Assembly (NCBI GenBank): GCA_002371115.1 | Contig: DFFY01000014.1 | Coordinates: 1-25,775 of the forward strand | Direction of reading: 5' to 3' | Origin: Bacteroidales bacterium UBA3764 | GTDB lineage: Bacteria > Bacteroidota > Bacteroidia > Bacteroidales > UBA932 | Length of the DNA: 25,775 nt | Shown: positions 1 to 7,523 of the stretch, piece by piece | Position numbering within the stretch: position 1 is the stretch's first letter | Layout of the letters: every line of letters begins with the position of its first letter | Notes under the pieces: generated by a model | The model's database searches: none | Told to the model about the DNA's origin: nothing | The model's input: only the letters and a program-made list of their open reading frames with translations | Translations under genes and position numbers: made by a program

Positions 1-483
1 CGCCCTCAAAACCATCGTCTTCCCGCCCTTCACGACAGCCCCGCCCTTCGTCTCCTCCAGTTGAAATCCGTTTTTCTCCAGCACCCGGGCCGAGGCCAGG
101 TTCTCCGGGAACACTTCGCCGATGATGCGTTCCAGAGCCAACTCTTGGAAAGCAATCCCGCAGATCTGCCGCACGGCTTCCGTGCCGATACCCTGAGACC
201 AGAATGGTGTTAGTATCATATAGCCAATCGACCCGACATTGCGTTGATCTTCGGCCATCCTCTCCACGGAAATGCTGCCGACAATCTGTCCGTCCATGAC
301 GATAGCCCGCCAGGTACCCTCCTTGCCTTCATTTTCCGCCACCATCCCAAGCCACCAATCAGCATCCGCTTCAGTGTATGGATACGGCAGCCGGTCCGAC
401 AGGAAGGTTCTATCAACGGCGTTGCACAGCACGATCAGTGATTCACGGTCATTATCAGACCAGGTATGAAGGGAAACAATCAT
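1..483 (-). CDS. GNAT-family N-acetyltransferase (3' end outside window)
   Basis: The minus strand is open from an ATG at 483 to base 1 (161 codons) with no stop, so the C-terminus is beyond the window. The product resembles RimJ/RimL-type GNAT acetyltransferases, which move an acetyl group from acetyl-CoA to an amine, often a protein N-terminus or a small molecule. The acetyl-CoA-binding motif is visible as GYMILTPFWSQGIGTEAV at about residues 87-104, followed by the usual end of the fold, NLASARVLEKNGF, at about 128-140. The early segment FLSDRLPYPYTEADADWWL also fits this subfamily. The substrate cannot be told from sequence. The gene stands alone; the next gene on the same strand ends about 40 bp upstream. 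No clear promoter was found. Confidence 0.85.
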   Translation of the reverse strand, partial: MIVSLHTWSDNDRESLIVLCNAVDRTFLSDRLPYPYTEADADWWLGMVAENEGKEGTWRAIVMDGQIVGSISVERMAEDQRNVGSIGYMILTPFWSQGIGTEAVRQICGIAFQELALERIIGEVFPENLASARVLEKNGFQLEETKGGAVVKGGKTMVLRA

Positions 484-578
484 CAATATTCAGGCGAATA
501 AACGGGAATTTATATTAGTTTACTTATTCTGCAGGAACGAAGTACTCTTTTTTGAAAAATAGAGGCCAATAGATCCCT

Positions 579-1367
579 TCATGATTCCGTTCGTACCAGA
601 ACCACCTTCCATCGGCACAGAATGTCTGACAGTCGAATTGCAAAAACTCTTTTTTGAGCGCTGCCGTAAGGCGGACTTGCACTCCCCGCCTCTACTTCTT
701 CCGGCCATCTCAGATACTCCACGGTCCAATCCAGTATTCTCCCGGTCTTATCATACTTTGACGGGATGATCTTTGTTGTTATCCTGAACCCTTTCAATTC
801 CGGAAAGTCTCTGTGATTAAACTTCTTGGGTAATTCTTGAAGCATCAGATCCCTGCTTATCGTCCCTTTGTGCCGTTTATTTTGATAATGACGGGATGCC
901 GTCACAACGCCTGATTTGATGATAAGTTCTACCTCGGTCTCATTCAAATCATCCCATCCAATTCCCGACATACAAAGGACAGGACCGGTCCCGCAAATGA
1001 TGGTCCCGCTGAACCAAGAGGCAAAAATGTTACCGCGACTATCTTTGAAATCCTTTAAGGCATCCCTAAAATCGGCCTTGTCTGACCCCGTTTTCAAAGT
1101 ATCCAGATAGAGTTTATTGCCATCTACACGCCACGTGGCCACATAACCCCGGAAGTTCCAAGAAAAGCATTCATTGAAGCAGACTTGATCCCTTAATGAG
1201 CAATAGTGCAAAGAATCCAGTTGGCCCAGCGGGAGCTGGTTGATAGCATACTTGACATTGCCCATAATGAGCGTATCGCGTACCTGACGAGTCGTGCTGC
1301 TCCAGCCATAAAGCGGGAGAAACAATAAGGCCCACAGGCACACACAAATATGCATCTTTAGCTTCAT
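579..1367 (-). CDS. Secreted hypothetical protein with probable C-terminal frameshift
   Basis: As written this is a 262-residue reading frame. It starts MKLKMHICVCLWALLFLPLYG, a convincing Sec signal peptide, so the product is probably periplasmic or surface-exposed. I do not recognise the family. The last part looks wrong. After RWPEEVEAG the written frame continues with a serine-rich, unlikely tail and stops at 579. Dropping one G from the GGGG run (684-687, CCCC on the plus strand) gives a continuation VQVRLTAALKKEFLQFDCQT and then aromatic-rich sequence ending FKKEYFVPAE, with a stop at 524-526. That tail is a more natural C-terminus. The intact gene was therefore probably 524-1367, and either a one-base insertion or a sequencing error has shifted it. 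Function unknown. Confidence 0.6.
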   Translation of the reverse strand: MKLKMHICVCLWALLFLPLYGWSSTTRQVRDTLIMGNVKYAINQLPLGQLDSLHYCSLRDQVCFNECFSWNFRGYVATWRVDGNKLYLDTLKTGSDKADFRDALKDFKDSRGNIFASWFSGTIICGTGPVLCMSGIGWDDLNETEVELIIKSGVVTASRHYQNKRHKGTISRDLMLQELPKKFNHRDFPELKGFRITTKIIPSKYDKTGRILDWTVEYLRWPEEVEAGSASPPYGSAQKRVFAIRLSDILCRWKVVLVRTES

Positions 1368-1418
1368 ATGTTTAATTTCGATTTATCGGTGCGAATTTAC
1401 TAAAATCAAATGCCCAGA

Positions 1419-2036
1419 CTACCTGATAAAGTGCATCGGGGTCCAGGGCTCGTCACCCCGGCCGGGAGCAGGCTGCCCGCCGGTAGCTTTCAGCAGCCAG
1501 GCCATGTTGTGGGAGAGCGCCCGCATGGTCTGAAGCCCTTCCTGGTCCAGGGCGGCCTGACCGGGTTCACGCCCATAGACAATGTTCCAATACTGCGAGC
1601 CAATCACCGGCATGTTCATCATCTGGAACGGAAGGTTCAGGGTCTCAAAGGCGGCCGATGCACCGCCTCTCCGGCATACAGCCACAGCAGCGGCAGGCTT
1701 TCCGGCGATGCTTCCCCCGTTGGAATAGAAGGACCGTTGAATAATGGACAAGAGGGCCCCGTTGGGCTGGCCGTAATAGACCGGAGAACCCACAATCAGG
1801 GCATCTGCATCGGCATATTTGGCACTGATTTCATTGCAGATATCGTCATTAAAAATGCAGGCGCCCGGCTTCTTGGCGCACTGGTTGCAGGCAATGCATC
1901 CCCTGACGGGTTTATTGCCAATCCAGACGGTTTCACTGTCAATGCCCTCTTCCCGGAGCGTCTTTGCTATTTCTTCCAGTGCAATGGATGTATTGCCCTT
2001 CTGACGCGGGCTTCCGTTGATAATAAGTACTTTCAT
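1419..2036 (-). CDS. Flavodoxin-family NAD(P)H-dependent oxidoreductase with Cys cluster
   Basis: A 205-residue flavoprotein of the NADPH-dependent FMN reductase / iron-sulfur flavoprotein type. MKVLIINGSPRQKGNTS at the N-terminus is the FMN phosphate-binding loop, and ALIVGSPVYYGQPNGALLS at about residues 90-108 is the second flavin-contacting segment. Cysteines 47, 50, 53 and 60 (CIACNQC, then C) form the CxxCxxC-x6-C pattern that binds an iron-sulfur cluster in some relatives. It probably moves electrons from NAD(P)H or another donor; the acceptor is unknown. The frame stays open upstream to 2138. I chose the ATG at 2036 because the family begins at MKVLIINGSP and the A-rich leader just before it is typical of Bacteroidota starts. 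A strong promoter lies at 2179-2210, giving a leader of about 135 nt. Confidence 0.85.
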   Translation of the reverse strand: MKVLIINGSPRQKGNTSIALEEIAKTLREEGIDSETVWIGNKPVRGCIACNQCAKKPGACIFNDDICNEISAKYADADALIVGSPVYYGQPNGALLSIIQRSFYSNGGSIAGKPAAAVAVCRRGGASAAFETLNLPFQMMNMPVIGSQYWNIVYGREPGQAALDQEGLQTMRALSHNMAWLLKATGGQPAPGRGDEPWTPMHFIR

Positions 2037-2358
2037 TTCTTTTATTATTATGCCGATATCATTAGTCAAGTCCCTGATCCTAAGCCACATCATTATCGCG
2101 GTTAGGGCCATAGCGGCAAACCCGGGCCATCCATCCATAGCGCCTGAAGATGTATAATCAAATCCCGGTTATCTGTCACAAAAATAGCAAAAATCCTTGA
2201 GCCGGACAAATCTCCGTCCTACCGACCTGCGCCGTGAGGACGGCCAGCGGAGCGCAGGGGCCTTTAAATCCCGCGCCAGGGATGCACTCCAAGATGTCGG
2301 TCTCATCGATAAAACAGAAATTTACCTATCTCAAATTCTATGTAAACAGCGTCGATTA
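2037..2358. other. Intergenic stretch holding the flavoprotein promoter
   Basis: This 322-bp gap between two minus-strand genes holds the promoter at 2179-2210 and an otherwise unremarkable leader. The half towards 2358 has small GC-rich self-complementary patches (for example GCCGT/ACGGC near 2231-2244) but no convincing terminator, RNA gene or coding sequence. Short open frames here have no recognisable content. Confidence 0.5.
2179..2210 (-). promoter_or_regulatory. Bacteroidota-type promoter upstream of the flavoprotein gene
   Basis: Read on the minus strand, TTTG (2210-2207) and TATTTTTG (2186-2179) are separated by 20 nt, an exact match to the Bacteroidota consensus TTTG-N19/21-TAnnTTTG. 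The bases next to the -7 element form TTGC-TATTTTTG-TG, a context shared by the promoters at 2928-2959 and, nearly, at 20531-20561. Confidence 0.75.
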
Positions 2359-2727
2359 TCAAAAAGAGAAAGACAGACCTATTCCCGAAGGTTGAAGAGA
2401 GATATCGTAGGAATATGTGGTTGAATAGGTATTCGCCATTTTCTTGATTCGTCCGCCTCCATGTGCGATGTGAAATACGCCCAACCCTCCTATTACAAGT
2501 CCTGAAGCAGCAATACCAGCAAGTACTCCCATTCCTCCAGTAGCGTGCCGACTCACGTTCGCATCCTTGTACGAGCGTTTCCCAGTCATGACATCAAACA
2601 CGGAGGGGTTAAAACGGTAAGCAGAATATTGTAGTAAAACAGCGGCTGCAAATATTCCCGACCCTACCCCTGTCATAACAAGGCCTTTCACATATTCTGA
2701 ACGTGCTGGTTTATAAAGTTCAAGCAC
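2359..2727 (-). CDS. N-terminally truncated small membrane protein
   Basis: The annotatable frame has a GTG start at 2727 and 122 residues. Two hydrophobic segments are visible (about residues 14-38 and 63-88), with a basic patch GGGRIKKMANTYS and a C-terminal beta-like end DISLQPSGIGLSFSF. This matches a loose class of secreted or membrane hypothetical proteins common in Bacteroidales, but those carry a signal peptide and an N-terminal part before this region. Here the same frame continues upstream as SYESINQQLGPDVLELYKPA and meets a TAG stop at 2770-2772, with no ATG or signal peptide. The gene therefore looks like a 3' remnant, and expression from the GTG is uncertain. A consensus promoter lies further upstream at 2928-2959. 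Function unknown; possibly a pseudogene. Confidence 0.5.
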   Translation of the reverse strand: MLELYKPARSEYVKGLVMTGVGSGIFAAAVLLQYSAYRFNPSVFDVMTGKRSYKDANVSRHATGGMGVLAGIAASGLVIGGLGVFHIAHGGGRIKKMANTYSTTYSYDISLQPSGIGLSFSF

Positions 2728-2819
2728 ATCAGGGCCAAGTTGTTGATTGATAGATTCATAACTAAATGCCTAGCGATTTGACTTGACCTTAAAATTGGAA
2801 TTTAGCACGTATTCACACC

Positions 2820-2909
2820 GTGCGGTTAACTGGTAGTTATTTGACCACCTAAACGCAAAAACGGGCTTTTTTGAGGTTAGCTGGTAAAATTTCGACCAGC
2901 TAACCGCAC
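2820..2909. repeat. Two tandem 11-9-11 palindromes inside a 15-bp inverted repeat
   Basis: GGTTAGCTGGT (2875-2885) and ACCAGCTAACC (2895-2905) are perfect inverted copies around 9 nt. A degenerate sister lies at 2824-2834 and 2844-2854, also with 9 nt between arms (8 of 11 pairs kept). The outermost arms, 2820-2834 and 2895-2909, pair over 15 bp with one mismatch. The whole sits just downstream of the minus-strand promoter at 2928-2959. It may be a pair of operators, a folded leader RNA or a small MITE-like element; flanking target duplications were not seen. Confidence 0.7.
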
Positions 2910-2927
2910 CCCTGTCAATATCCATCA

Positions 2928-2959
2928 CAAAAATAGCAATAATGTTTAAGACGGACAAA
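2928..2959 (-). promoter_or_regulatory. Bacteroidota-type promoter facing the truncated gene
   Basis: On the minus strand TTTG (2959-2956) and TATTTTTG (2935-2928) are spaced by 20 nt. The predicted transcript starts around 2920 and runs straight into the palindromes at 2820-2909 and then the remnant gene at 2359-2727. The sequence resembles the promoter at 2179-2210 over about 40 nt, including a shared CACAAAAATAGCAA block. Confidence 0.7.
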
Positions 2960-3011
2960 AATTCGTGACACAATGCAGCGGAGAGGTGGATAGCTGTGCG
3001 GAGCAGGAATG

Positions 3012-3043
3012 TAGTGAATGTTAAGGATTTTTTCTTATCTTTG
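3012..3043 (+). promoter_or_regulatory. Probable ligA promoter
   Basis: TATCTTTG at 3036-3043 matches the -7 consensus TAnnTTTG exactly. The -33 position about 20 nt upstream (AGTG, 3013-3016) is weak. It is about 40 bp before the ligA ATG, the expected distance. Confidence 0.55.
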
Positions 3044-3081
3044 TATTTCGTCTGCGTATACGTGCGCATGCGAAAGGACAA

Positions 3082-5244
3082 ATGGATTTTACAGAGGCAA
3101 AACATAGGATTGAGCAGTTGAAGGCTATTCTCCTGGAGAACAGCCGTTTATACTACGTGGAGAACGCTCCTACAATGAGCGACTATGAGTACGACCAGCT
3201 CATGCACGAGCTGGAAGCGCTGGAGCAGCAGTTCCCGGAATATGCCACGGCAGACTCCCCCACCCGTCACGTGGGCTCGGACCTGGAGGAGGACCGGCAG
3301 AGCGGTTTTGCCAAAGTTCCCCACAAATACCCCATGCTGTCGCTGGCCAACACCTACTCCATCCAGGAGATCGAGGAGTTCGCGGAGCGTGCAGAGAAAG
3401 GATTAAGCAATTCATTCACATACAGTTGCGAGCTTAAGTTTGATGGAACGGCCATCTGCCTCACCTACAAGAACGGCAAGCTGGCAAGTGCCCTCACCCG
3501 CGGGGACGGTGTAGTTGGGGACGATGTCACGGAAAACGCCCGTCGCATTGCCAATATCCCCCATCAGCTCAAGGGCAGCGGCTACCCGCAGGAATTTGAA
3601 ATCCGCGGCGAGATTCTGATGCCGTACGAGTCCTTCGACAAGCTCAACCATGAGCGTGAGGTGAACGAGGAGCCGCTTTTTGCCAATCCGCGCAATGCGG
3701 CCAGCGGGTCGCTCAAGCTGCAGGACCCGGAGGAAGTGGGCCGACGCGGCCTCTTCTGCACGCTGTACCACATCCCTACCGGTCAGGTGGACTTCCCTAC
3801 CCATGACGCCGCCCTGAGCGCCGCCGCCAGCTGGGGCCTCCCCGTTTCCACGGACCGGCGCATCTGCCACAACATCCAGGAGATAGAGGCCTATATTGCC
3901 CATTGGGACACCGCCCGCAAGGAACTCCCCTATGCCACGGACGGCATTGTCATCAAGATTAACGAGATGGCTTACCAGCAGCAGCTGGGCTACACCGCCA
4001 AAAGTCCCCGCTGGGCCGTGGCGTACAAATTCAAGGCGGAGCAGGCCTGCACGCCCATCCTGTCCATCGACTACCAGGTGGGCCGTACCGGGGCCGTGAC
4101 GCCCGTGGCCAACCTGGAACCCGTGCTCCTGAGCGGCACCATGGTCAAGCGCGCTACACTGGTGAACGAGGACCAAATCCGCAGCCTGGATATCCACGAG
4201 GGCGACTGGGTGTATGTGGAAAAAGGCGGCGAGATTATCCCCAAGATAACGGCCGTGGAGCCGTCCAAACGCCGTCCCGGTGCCGTGAAGCCTGTATTCC
4301 CGGCCGTGTGCCCGGACTGCGGTACGCCGCTGGAAAAGCCGGAAGGCGAAGCCCGCTGGTTCTGCCCCAACACCACCGGTTGCCCCACCCAGATGAAAGG
4401 AAAAATCCTGCATTTCCTCTCCCGCAAGGCCATGAACGTACTGGCCGGCGAGGCCACGGTGGAGCAGCTCTACAACAAGAATTGGGTCCGCACTCCGGCG
4501 GATTTATATACCCTCACCGAGTATCAGCTCACGCAGCTGGAAGGCTGGAAGGAGCGCAGTGCGCGCCGCTTCCTGCAAAGCCTGGCGGACTCCAGAAGGG
4601 TCCCGTTCGAGCGCGTCCTCTTTGCCCTGGGCATCCGTTACGTGGGAGAAACCACGGCCCGGGAGATTGCCCGTCACTTTGGTAGTATAGACGCGCTTAA
4701 AAATGCCTCCCGTGAGGATTTGCTGGCCGTTGCCGATGTGGGCGATGTCATAGCGGACAGCATCCTCGCCTACTTCCAGAATGAAGCCAATTTGCAGGAA
4801 ATCAGCCGTTTACGGGCCGCCGGCTTGCAGCTGTCCACGGACAGCACGCAGGGCAAACTCTCCAATGCCCTGGAAGGCAAAACCATCGTCATCAGCGGCA
4901 ATTTCTCCATCTCGCGGGAAGCCATGAAGGCCCTCATTGAGGCGCACGGCGGCAAGAACAGCGGTTCCGTGAGCGGCAAGACATCGTACTTGCTTGCAGG
5001 CAGCAAGCCGGGGCCGGAAAAGGTGAAAAAAGCCGCGGAACTGGGGGTGGAGGTGATTGACGAGGCGGGGCTGTATGAGCTGATAGGAGGAGATACACTC
5101 GCTTCGCCTTCGGCTCCGCTCGGTATGACAGGAAGTGCTTCGCTCGGTATGACAGGAAGTGCTTCGCTCGGAATGACAAGTGGAGCGCTCGGAATGACAG
5201 GAGGGCTCTTCGGCAAGGAAGAGGCGGAACCTACGTTGTTTTAG
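3082..5244 (+). CDS. ligA: NAD-dependent DNA ligase LigA with repeat-derived C-terminal tail
   Basis: LigA seals nicks using NAD+ in replication and repair. The Ia domain is at residues 1-60. The adenylated lysine is Lys119 in CELKFDG, with TRGDGVVGDDVTENARRI following at about 140-157. The OB fold comes next, then a four-cysteine zinc finger (CPDC ... C ... C, about residues 410-434), helix-hairpin-helix repeats and a BRCT domain from about residue 596 to 669. Most LigA proteins have about 670 residues; this one has 720. The excess lies after the BRCT domain: residues about 670-708 are encoded by a dispersed DNA repeat and give the low-complexity run S/A-x-LGMT repeated four times, before a short ending EEAEPTLF. 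All catalytic parts are intact, so activity is expected. It is the first gene of a plus-strand run, 20 bp ahead of the RSH gene. Confidence 0.97.
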   Translation: MDFTEAKHRIEQLKAILLENSRLYYVENAPTMSDYEYDQLMHELEALEQQFPEYATADSPTRHVGSDLEEDRQSGFAKVPHKYPMLSLANTYSIQEIEEFAERAEKGLSNSFTYSCELKFDGTAICLTYKNGKLASALTRGDGVVGDDVTENARRIANIPHQLKGSGYPQEFEIRGEILMPYESFDKLNHEREVNEEPLFANPRNAASGSLKLQDPEEVGRRGLFCTLYHIPTGQVDFPTHDAALSAAASWGLPVSTDRRICHNIQEIEAYIAHWDTARKELPYATDGIVIKINEMAYQQQLGYTAKSPRWAVAYKFKAEQACTPILSIDYQVGRTGAVTPVANLEPVLLSGTMVKRATLVNEDQIRSLDIHEGDWVYVEKGGEIIPKITAVEPSKRRPGAVKPVFPAVCPDCGTPLEKPEGEARWFCPNTTGCPTQMKGKILHFLSRKAMNVLAGEATVEQLYNKNWVRTPADLYTLTEYQLTQLEGWKERSARRFLQSLADSRRVPFERVLFALGIRYVGETTAREIARHFGSIDALKNASREDLLAVADVGDVIADSILAYFQNEANLQEISRLRAAGLQLSTDSTQGKLSNALEGKTIVISGNFSISREAMKALIEAHGGKNSGSVSGKTSYLLAGSKPGPEKVKKAAELGVEVIDEAGLYELIGGDTLASPSAPLGMTGSASLGMTGSASLGMTSGALGMTGGLFGKEEAEPTLF
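5090..5205 (-). repeat. Tandem dispersed-repeat cluster inside the ligA 3' end
   Basis: Read on the minus strand, this is four copies of a unit beginning GTCATACCGAGCGAAG or GTCATTCCGAGCG. On the plus strand the units lie at about 5113-5136, 5137-5160 (24 bp each, one mismatch), 5161-5181 (21 bp) and 5182-5205. The 5090-5107 edge is identical over 18 nt (reverse complement) to the copy in ispG at 11005-11022. The cluster stays in frame and codes for the LigA tail. Confidence 0.85.
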
Positions 5245-5264
5245 CTAATTAGGAATTTGACGAT

Positions 5265-7523
5265 ATGAGTTTTTCTCAGTTCACCGAAAAAGATTACGAG
5301 GTTATTGACAAGGCCTACCAGACCTTGCGCGCATCGGCGGAGAAACGCTGTGCCAATGCGGCAGAGCTGGAAGTGGTGCAACGGGCTTTCGAGTTTGCCA
5401 ATGCGGCCCATAGCAATGTGCGGCGCCGCAGCGGAGAGCCTTATATGCTGCACCCCATCGCCGTTGCGCAGATTGTGGTGGACGATATCGGCCTGGGGTA
5501 CAAATCCATCTCGGCCGCCCTGCTCCACGACGTCGTTGAAGACACGGATTATACCGTGGAGGATATCCGGGAGCATTTCGGCAACAAGATTGCCTCGCTG
5601 GTGGATGGCCTTACCAAGATTAAGACGGTGCTGGACAACGAGCAAAAGACGCACGGCGACAGCGCCCAGCAGAGCATGCAGGCGGAAAACTTCAAGCGCA
5701 TTCTCCTTACGCTCAATGACGATGTCCGCGTGGTGCTCATCAAACTGGCAGACCGCCTGCACAATTGCCGCACCATCGAGCACATGCCGGAGCACAAGCG
5801 GGACAAGATTCTCTCGGAGACCATGTTCATCTTCATCCCGCTGGCCCACCGCCTGGGCCTGTACAGCATCAAGAGTGAACTGGAGAACATCTGGCTGCGG
5901 TACAACGAGCCGGAAGCCTATCAGGACATCAAGGCCCGGATAGACAAGAGCGTCCAGGAACAGGGCGCGGAAATGGCCCAGTTCATCAAGCCCATCGAGG
6001 AGGCGCTGACCAAGGCCGGATTCAAGTTCGAGCTCAAGAAACGGGTGAAAACCCCCTACTCCGTCTGGCGGAAGATGCAGCAGAAGCAAGTCGCTTTCGA
6101 GGAGGTCTATGACCTGTATGCCATCCGTATCATCTTTGACGCAGACCAGAATTCCCAGGAAAGCGAGCGAGACCAGTGTTACCACATTTTCTCCATCATC
6201 ACGGGCCTGTACCGTTATATGCCGGAGCGTTTGCGTGACTGGGTAAAACATCCCAAATCAAACGGTTATGAGGCGCTGCACTGCACCCTGCTCAGTGAAT
6301 CGGGCGTGTGGGTGGAAGTGCAGATCCGCACCCGCCGCATGGATGACATAGCGGAAAAAGGCATTGCTGCGCACTGGGTGTATAAGCGGAACGGCTACCT
6401 GGGTGAAGGCGACTATGAGATGGAAGCCTGGCTGGAGCGTATCAAGGAAATCCTGGTGAATCCGGATGTGAATGCGCTGGAACTGCTGGATATCATTCAC
6501 AATGACCTTACGTCCACCGACATCTATGTGTTCACGCCCAAAGGCGACCAGCGCAGCATCCCCAAGGGATCTACGGCCCTGGACTTTGCCTATCTCATCC
6601 ATACGGAGGTGGGCAACAAGGCCATCGCCGCCAAGGTGAACCAGCGTTTAGTGAAGCTGAGCCATGTGCTCAAGACCGGAGACAAGGTGGAGATTATCAC
6701 GGCGGAAGATGCCAAGCCGCAGCCGGAGTGGCTCAAATTCCTGACTACCCGGCGCGCCCGCACCATCGTTATGGATTATTTCAAGGCGCAGCGCAAGCAG
6801 ACGGTGGATTTTGGCCGCAAAACCCTGGAAAATACGCTTGCTTCTCTGGGTATTGAGAACGACGAGCGCAATTTGCAGCGCTTGCAGGCGGTTTACGGCG
6901 TGGATAACCGCGAGGAAATGTATTATGGCATCGGCCTGGGTACCCTGAGCCTGGACCAGGTCCCGGACGCCCTGAAAAAGAGCTCCGGCAGCCGGCTTTC
7001 CTGGTTGCGCCGGGCGTTGCACATGGAAGATGCGGAGCAGCCGGTCGCGGCGCCCCAGTCGGCAGCGGAAACCTTTGTCATCGGCAGCTCGGACCCGGAC
7101 GGCCCGCGTTTTTCCATCGCCAGTTGCTGCAATCCCATTCCCGGAGACCCGGTGGTGGGTTTCAAGGCGCCGGATGGCAGCGTCACCGTACACAAGAAAG
7201 CCTGCCCGGTGGCAGAGAGCATCGCCGCCATGCACGGAGACTGGGTGGTGGTGCCCAAGTGGTTGGAGCAGGCGGAGGACAATTCCTTCCTGGTGCGCAT
7301 TACCCTCAAGGGCCTGGACCGCGTGGGCATGCTCAACGAGATTTCCCGCTATGTGTCGCTGGTGATGGGCGTGAATATGCGCCGGCTTTCCCTGCAGGCG
7401 GAAAGCGGCCTGTTCGAAGGGTATATCGACCTATACGTGCAGTCGCGTGAAATCTTGGACCAGATGATTAAGAAACTTTCTTCCATCGAAGGCATAGAAT
7501 CTGTAATCAGAACCGAGCTATGA
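5265..7523 (+). CDS. RelA/SpoT homologue, (p)ppGpp synthetase/hydrolase
   Basis: This 752-residue long RSH protein sets alarmone levels in starvation. The N-terminal HD hydrolase domain has intact metal and catalytic residues: His63 in the HP motif and LLHDVVEDTDY at 86-96 (His88-Asp89, Glu92-Asp93). The synthetase domain follows at about 240-375 with PYSVWRKMQQKQ, YDLYAIRIIF, HPKSNGYEALH and VEVQIRTRRMD. A TGS domain (IYVFTPKGDQRSIPKGST) is at about 415-475, and a C-terminal ACT domain (LKGLDRVGMLNEISRYVS) at about 680-750. The intact HD site suggests it can hydrolyse (p)ppGpp, and the synthetase motifs suggest it makes it too, so a Rel/SpoT-type bifunctional enzyme is likely. Bacteroidota often carry two long RSH genes, so I give no symbol. 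Its stop overlaps the next ATG (ATGA), implying coupled translation. Confidence 0.95.
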   Translation: MSFSQFTEKDYEVIDKAYQTLRASAEKRCANAAELEVVQRAFEFANAAHSNVRRRSGEPYMLHPIAVAQIVVDDIGLGYKSISAALLHDVVEDTDYTVEDIREHFGNKIASLVDGLTKIKTVLDNEQKTHGDSAQQSMQAENFKRILLTLNDDVRVVLIKLADRLHNCRTIEHMPEHKRDKILSETMFIFIPLAHRLGLYSIKSELENIWLRYNEPEAYQDIKARIDKSVQEQGAEMAQFIKPIEEALTKAGFKFELKKRVKTPYSVWRKMQQKQVAFEEVYDLYAIRIIFDADQNSQESERDQCYHIFSIITGLYRYMPERLRDWVKHPKSNGYEALHCTLLSESGVWVEVQIRTRRMDDIAEKGIAAHWVYKRNGYLGEGDYEMEAWLERIKEILVNPDVNALELLDIIHNDLTSTDIYVFTPKGDQRSIPKGSTALDFAYLIHTEVGNKAIAAKVNQRLVKLSHVLKTGDKVEIITAEDAKPQPEWLKFLTTRRARTIVMDYFKAQRKQTVDFGRKTLENTLASLGIENDERNLQRLQAVYGVDNREEMYYGIGLGTLSLDQVPDALKKSSGSRLSWLRRALHMEDAEQPVAAPQSAAETFVIGSSDPDGPRFSIASCCNPIPGDPVVGFKAPDGSVTVHKKACPVAESIAAMHGDWVVVPKWLEQAEDNSFLVRITLKGLDRVGMLNEISRYVSLVMGVNMRRLSLQAESGLFEGYIDLYVQSREILDQMIKKLSSIEGIESVIRTEL

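Larger units (their letters stand above)
2728..3081. other. Divergent intergenic region before ligA
   Basis: This 354-bp gap contains 42 bp of in-frame remnant of the truncated membrane protein (2728-2769), the paired inverted repeat at 2820-2909, a minus-strand promoter at 2928-2959 and the ligA promoter near 3036. No credible gene lies in it: a minus-strand open frame at 2770-3105 runs through the palindromes and promoters and has no recognisable domain. Confidence 0.6.

Noticed and set aside
1410..2105. A 231-residue open frame on the plus strand across the flavoprotein gene
   Set aside because: The opposite strand encodes a clear flavodoxin-fold protein with FMN and cysteine motifs; this frame has none.
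2820..2909. An invertible promoter of the Bacteroides phase-variation type
   Set aside because: The inverted repeats enclose 60 bp with no TTTG/TAnnTTTG pair; the promoter is outside them, and no invertase gene is near.
2770..3105. A minus-strand open frame of 111 residues before ligA
   Set aside because: It spans two promoters and the palindromic repeat and overlaps the ligA start; no coding signal.
3412..4413. A 333-residue open frame on the minus strand inside ligA
   Set aside because: It is antisense to the well-conserved ligA frame, contains no recognisable domain, and long antisense frames are expected in GC-rich genes.
5090..5205. Could the tandem units in ligA be a CRISPR array
   Set aside because: Units abut directly with no unique spacers, are 21-24 bp, and stay in frame within ligA; there are no cas genes.
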